64,000 nucleotides of DNA, taken from NCBI RefSeq assembly GCF_009912395.1, contig NZ_WNDO01000010.1, forward strand, positions 1 to 64,000, written 5' to 3'. The notes beneath the pieces are model-generated. The model was not told where the DNA came from. It saw only the letters and a list, made by a program, of their open reading frames with translations, and made no database searches. Position numbers and translations under genes: made by a program. Shown here piece after piece: positions 60,536-64,000 of the stretch. Within the stretch, counting starts at the first letter, position 1; each line of letters opens with the position of its first letter. Source of the stretch: Luteibacter sp. GTDB lineage: Bacteria > Pseudomonadota > Gammaproteobacteria > Xanthomonadales > Rhodanobacteraceae.

Positions 60536-60950
60536 GCGATATGTCCTTATCTGGCGGATGCATCGCTAGGAAGCGATGCTGTGACGGGCAAGCCAGGGGC
60601 ATGCGACGACGTCCCGACACGGAAGATGGCGCAGCGATCTGCGTCGACGGGTGTCGGTGGTGTCCTGTGCATTCGATGGTCCCCTGGTGGCATGCCTCCG
60701 GCGGAGGCAGGGCGATTCTTTTTCCTTCGGGCCGCAATGTATGTAGGCGCCGGCTGATACCTATGTAGGTATCGGCCTGCTCCATAAGGGGTTCGGCAAC
60801 GACTTCATGGACGGCCAGCACGGCTCCACGTACGATCTTCACGGTCGTTAGTCGGGTCGGGGCATAACCTCGTCCTTCGTTTCGGCCTACAAGGGCTTTC
60901 GTAGAGGATGGCCCGTCACTGATGATCGTTTGGCTGCTACCTGGACCCCC
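60536..60950. other. Regulatory region upstream of small protein D and the GntR gene
   Basis: No gene is seen. It should hold divergent promoters, with one clear palindrome at 60756-60773 and a repeat of TATGTAGG at 60739 and 60763. Confidence 0.6.
60756..60773. promoter_or_regulatory. Palindrome GATACCTA-TG-TAGGTATC
   Basis: Eight-base perfect arms. It lies 220 bases before small gene D and 177 bases before the GntR gene. Its TAGG/CCTA core resembles the palindrome near copy 1. Confidence 0.55.
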
Positions 60951-61688
60951 ATGCCCTTGAGGACCAATGTGATCGTGAAGCCCGTAGCGGCCCGCAACCT
61001 GCATGGCCAGGTGGTCCAGGAGCTGGGTCAGATGATCGTCGGCGGCAAGCTGGCCCCTGGCGAAGGGTTGCCCCGGGAAGAAGTGCTGGCCGAGCACCTC
61101 AAGGTGAGCCGAACGGCGCTACGCGAGGCAATGAAGGTCCTGGTGGCGAAGGGATTGATCGAGTCCCGGCAGCGCACGGGGGCCCGTGTGCGTGAAGCCA
61201 TCTACTGGAATCAGCTGGATGCCGATGTGCTCGCCTGGCGTTGTGCGCTGATGCCGACGGAGAGCTTTGTCGAGAAACTCGTCGAGATGCGCGAGCTGAT
61301 CGAGCCCGCGGCCGCTGCGGCGGCGGCGAAACGACGTACGCCCGAGCAATTGGCGGCCCTCAAGGCGGCTTACGACGCCATGGCCGCCGCGGAGGATCTC
61401 GATGCCTGGGCGGAGGCCGATCTGGCCTTCCACCAGAGCATGCTGCACGCCACCAACAACGAGCTGATGGTGTCGCTGTTCGCGGTCATCGCGACGGCGC
61501 TGGGCACGTTCTTCCTGCTTTCCGCGCGCAACGCCGAGAATTTCAAGCTGGCGCTGCCGCATCACGAGAAGGTCTACGAGGCCGTGCGCAAGCGCCAGCC
61601 CGAAGTGGCCCGGGAGGCCATGCTGCGCATGGTGGGCGAATCCCACGACAACATCCGTCGACGCGGTCGCAAGCTCAAGCCCGCCTGA
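60951..61688 (+). CDS. GntR/FCD-family transcriptional regulator
   Basis: The product (245 residues) has an N-terminal winged helix (LGQMIVGGKLAPGEGLPREE, then HLKVSRTALREAMKVLVAKGLI) and a C-terminal FCD helical bundle with metal-site residues (DLAFHQSMLHATNN, HHEKVYEAV). Such proteins answer sugar acids or sugars. ATG 60951 begins MPLRTNVIVKPV; a TTG at 60930 is possible. Downstream genes act on galactosides, so it may control them. Confidence 0.9.
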   Translation: MPLRTNVIVKPVAARNLHGQVVQELGQMIVGGKLAPGEGLPREEVLAEHLKVSRTALREAMKVLVAKGLIESRQRTGARVREAIYWNQLDADVLAWRCALMPTESFVEKLVEMRELIEPAAAAAAAKRRTPEQLAALKAAYDAMAAAEDLDAWAEADLAFHQSMLHATNNELMVSLFAVIATALGTFFLLSARNAENFKLALPHHEKVYEAVRKRQPEVAREAMLRMVGESHDNIRRRGRKLKPA

Positions 61689-61844
61689 GCGCCGTTTCTG
61701 CCGATGCTGCGCCGCAGCTTGCGGTTCGATAATCATAAAATACTACAATTGACGTCGTGGCTGACTTGGCCGCGCGGCGTCGTGGCGGGCGGATGCCATG
61801 GCGATCGGGAAAGGGGCGCCGCCATTCATCGATAGGGGCTGGGA

Positions 61845-62774
61845 ATGCAGGGCAAGCCAATGGCCGTACCTCCTTCGTCGGCCTGCGCGGATCGCGCAGG
61901 GATGATCGAACTGCGCAATGCCTACCTGCGGCTCGGCGTGCTGCCGGGTACGGGGGGTGGCATCGCCCGTTTCGACTGGCTGGAGGATGGCGGTCCGTTG
62001 ATGCGTCCCTGCGACGACCCCGACACCACCGAGCCGAACCGCCTTGGCTGCTATCCGCTGCTGCCCTGGAGCAACCGTATCGCGCGGGGCGGCTTCGTCC
62101 ACGACGGCAGGGCGGTGACCTTGTCGCCGAACCGGAACGACGACCCGTATCCGATCCATGGCAGTGGCTGGCAACGGCCGTGGACGGTGGAACACCAGAC
62201 CCGGAACGACATCGTCCTGTCGCTGCGCGACGCGACGGAAGGCGCCTATGCCTTCGAGGCGGAACAGCATTTTCGGCTCGATGGTCCCTCGCTGGAGATT
62301 CGCCTGCGTGTCGTCAACACCGGGGCCTACGTGTTGCCGTTTGGTCTGGGCGTGCATCCGTTCTTTCCCCGCGATGCGGACACGCGCTTGCAGGCGGACG
62401 CGGCATCGGTCTGGATGAACGATGGCGAAGATCCGCTGCCCATCGCCCTCATGCCGGTGCCTGGCGAGTGGGATTTCAGGGCGTCGCGTCAACTGCCGGG
62501 TGGCGGCCTCAACCACGCCTTCACTGGTTGGTCGGGTAGGGCGTCGGTCCACTGGCCGCATCGGGCGCTGAGCCTGCATGTCGAAGCCGAGGCTGACGTG
62601 TATGTGCTCTACGTGCCCGAAGGCGAAGATTTCTTCTGTTTCGAACCGGTGGACCACCCGATCAACGCGGTGCATCTTCCGGGAGGTGCCGTCGTCAACG
62701 GCATGACGGCGCTGGCCCCGGGCCAGCAACTGGAACGCCGCTTTCGCTTCCGTGTTGAAGCCGGAGTGGCCTGA
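61845..62774 (+). CDS. Aldose 1-epimerase (GalM) family protein
   Basis: The product (309 residues) is a beta-sandwich mutarotase-like protein. It contains LLPWSNRIARGGF, IHGSGWQRPW (His), FGLGVHPFFPRD (a second His) and FFCFEPVDHPINAVH. These match the catalytic His and Glu of the family. It should interconvert the anomers of galactose or a related sugar. ATG 61845 has TAGGGG upstream. It sits between the regulator and a secreted alpha-galactosidase, so galactose is the likely substrate. AT-rich DNA at 61728-61752 may hold the promoter or operator. Confidence 0.9.
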   Translation: MQGKPMAVPPSSACADRAGMIELRNAYLRLGVLPGTGGGIARFDWLEDGGPLMRPCDDPDTTEPNRLGCYPLLPWSNRIARGGFVHDGRAVTLSPNRNDDPYPIHGSGWQRPWTVEHQTRNDIVLSLRDATEGAYAFEAEQHFRLDGPSLEIRLRVVNTGAYVLPFGLGVHPFFPRDADTRLQADAASVWMNDGEDPLPIALMPVPGEWDFRASRQLPGGGLNHAFTGWSGRASVHWPHRALSLHVEAEADVYVLYVPEGEDFFCFEPVDHPINAVHLPGGAVVNGMTALAPGQQLERRFRFRVEAGVA

Positions 62775-62812
62775 CCGGGGCATCGCGCTCCACCGATCAC
62801 GAGGATAGCCCG

Positions 62813-64000
62813 TTGAACACGCTCGCTCGTCACCTACGCATTCCATTCGCCCTGGCCGTCGTGGCTACCGTTCCCTGCGCCATGGCCGCCAGTCACGACG
62901 CGAAGCCGCGCTTCGATGCGACGCAGAAGGTGTTTCGCCTGGATGCGGGCAAGGTGACCTATGCGATGGGGGTCAACGCGGACGGCATGCTCCAGAACAT
63001 CTACTGGGGCGCGCGGTTGGAAGATGCCGATCCGCTCGTGGCGCTGCCGGCGCCGGAGCGTTCGTCGTTCGATCCGAAGGGCGCGCTGAGTCTCCAGGAA
63101 TATGCCGGTTGGGGCGGTTCGCTGACCGCCACGCCCGCGCTGAAGCTGCGCTTCGACGACGGCAATCGCGACCTCGTGCTGCGTTACGACAGCTATCGCA
63201 TCGACGGCGGCGATCTCGCCATCCTGCTGCGCGATGCGCAGGCCGGCGTGAAGGTCACGCTGCATTACAGCGCCGACGCATCGACTGGCATCGTCGGACG
63301 TTCGGCACATATCGAGAACGGCAGCGGCCAGCCCATCACCATCGACAGCGCGGCCGCCGCCACCTGGAGCCTGCCGCCGGCCAACGATTACTCCCTGCGC
63401 TACCTCACGGGTACGTGGGCGGGCGAGTGGCATCTGCAGACGCGTCCCGTTGCTCCGGGTGCCACCGTGTTGGAAAGCCGTCGCGGTAGCACCGGCGACG
63501 AGAACAATCCCTGGTTCGCTATCGGCCGCGGCAGCGACTGGAACGAGGACCATGGCGATGTCTGGTTCGGCGCGCTCGCATGGAGCGGTTCGTGGCAGTT
63601 GCGCGTGGACGAGGACATCCTCGGCCAGGTGCGAGTCACTGGCGGCTTCAATCCGTTCGACTTCGGCTACCGCCTGAAACCCGGCGAGTCGTTGGATACA
63701 CCGGTCTTCTATGCGGGCTACACGGGCGATGGCGTGGGCGAAGCATCGCGCCTCATGCATCGTTTCGAGCGCACCCGCGTGCTGCCGGAAGGGCCGACGC
63801 CGAAGATCCGGCCGGTGCTCTACAACTCGTGGGAGGCCACGGAATTCAAGGTCGATGAAGTGGGGCAGGAGCGTCTCGCGGTGAAGGCCGCCGCGCTCGG
63901 TGTCGAGCGCTTCGTCGTCGACGACGGCTGGTTCGGTGCGCGCGACAGCGATCATGCTGGCCTTGGCGACTGGGTGGTCAACCGGCGCAAGTTCCCCAAC
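62813..64000 (+). CDS. Secreted alpha-galactosidase, GH36 family (cut by the window end)
   Basis: The first 396 residues are visible. The TTG start has GAGGA upstream. A signal peptide is cut after PCAMA (residue 25). The N-terminal beta-sandwich has YAGWGGSLT and NPWFAIGRGSDWNE. The barrel begins with RPVLYNSWEAT and FVVDDGWFGARDSD, GH36 signatures. The catalytic Asp residues lie beyond the edge. It removes alpha-galactosyl units from plant oligosaccharides, in the periplasm or outside. It follows the epimerase gene by 38 bases. Confidence 0.93.
   Translation, partial: MNTLARHLRIPFALAVVATVPCAMAASHDAKPRFDATQKVFRLDAGKVTYAMGVNADGMLQNIYWGARLEDADPLVALPAPERSSFDPKGALSLQEYAGWGGSLTATPALKLRFDDGNRDLVLRYDSYRIDGGDLAILLRDAQAGVKVTLHYSADASTGIVGRSAHIENGSGQPITIDSAAAATWSLPPANDYSLRYLTGTWAGEWHLQTRPVAPGATVLESRRGSTGDENNPWFAIGRGSDWNEDHGDVWFGALAWSGSWQLRVDEDILGQVRVTGGFNPFDFGYRLKPGESLDTPVFYAGYTGDGVGEASRLMHRFERTRVLPEGPTPKIRPVLYNSWEATEFKVDEVGQERLAVKAAALGVERFVVDDGWFGARDSDHAGLGDWVVNRRKFPN

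Noticed and set aside
60165-61097. Long N-terminal extension of the second 337-residue secreted enzyme
   Set aside because: The extension crosses small gene D and the regulatory gap; ATG 60164 has a ribosome site and opens a signal peptide.

Overview
The window is GC-rich (a few lower-GC patches) and reads as the chromosome of a gammaproteobacterium of the Xanthomonadales/Lysobacterales. The gene orders recA-recX-alaS-csrA-tRNA-Ser, a yerC-like gene leading hisGDCBHAF(IE), clpS-clpA near infA, serC-pheA-hisC2-aroA and uvrC-pgsA-tRNA all fit that order. Rhodanobacteraceae (Luteibacter/Dyella type) is my best guess. That placement is an inference from synteny and protein style, not from a search.

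Layout. Positions 1-127 are the end of an IS3-like insertion sequence that cuts off a TcpQ-like lipoprotein gene (125-334). A largely empty 1.1 kb follows. Then comes core genome: pncC, recA, recX, alaS, csrA, tRNA-Ser, a globin, tRNA-Pro, hisS and an unusually long histidine/aromatic ammonia-lyase. An RcsB-like response regulator comes next, then the complete histidine operon (11977-19312), whose genes mostly overlap by 4-7 bases and which begins with a TrpR-fold regulator behind a trp-operator-like palindrome. After it: arsC, rluB (with a long Gly/Arg tail), scpB, scpA, dinB, a PilZ protein, fadD, acnA with a divergent LysR gene, the nudJ-mnmA-hflD operon, clpS-clpA, an ECF sigma factor divergent from a ClpP paralogue, infA, an FHA protein, the serC-pheA-hisC2-aroA operon, kdsB, uvrC, pgsA and a tRNA-Gly/Cys/Leu array. 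A REP-like palindromic repeat is scattered through 19-54 kb at eight places and supplies the stop codon of three genes.

From about 47.9 kb the window becomes accessory. It holds a gene-poor stretch after tRNA-Leu, a secreted glycosidase-like protein, a frameshifted pseudogene and a tandem pair of small paralogues. An SDR enzyme, an AraC/GyrI regulator, a MerR-controlled heavy-metal efflux gene and a run of strong RNA hairpins follow. The most interesting part is 55.3-60.5 kb: two loci that each pair a 337-residue secreted TIM-barrel-like enzyme with one or three small secreted proteins of 105-111 residues. The small proteins form one divergent family whose shape recalls the B subunits of AB5 toxins. 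Between the two loci sit a small lipoprotein and a secreted two-DTG aspartic protease, and each locus has a TAGG/CCTA palindrome nearby. This could be an undescribed secreted enzyme-plus-binding-subunit system.

The right end (60.95-64 kb) is a galactoside-use cluster: a GntR/FCD regulator, a GalM-like epimerase and a secreted GH36 alpha-galactosidase that runs off the window.
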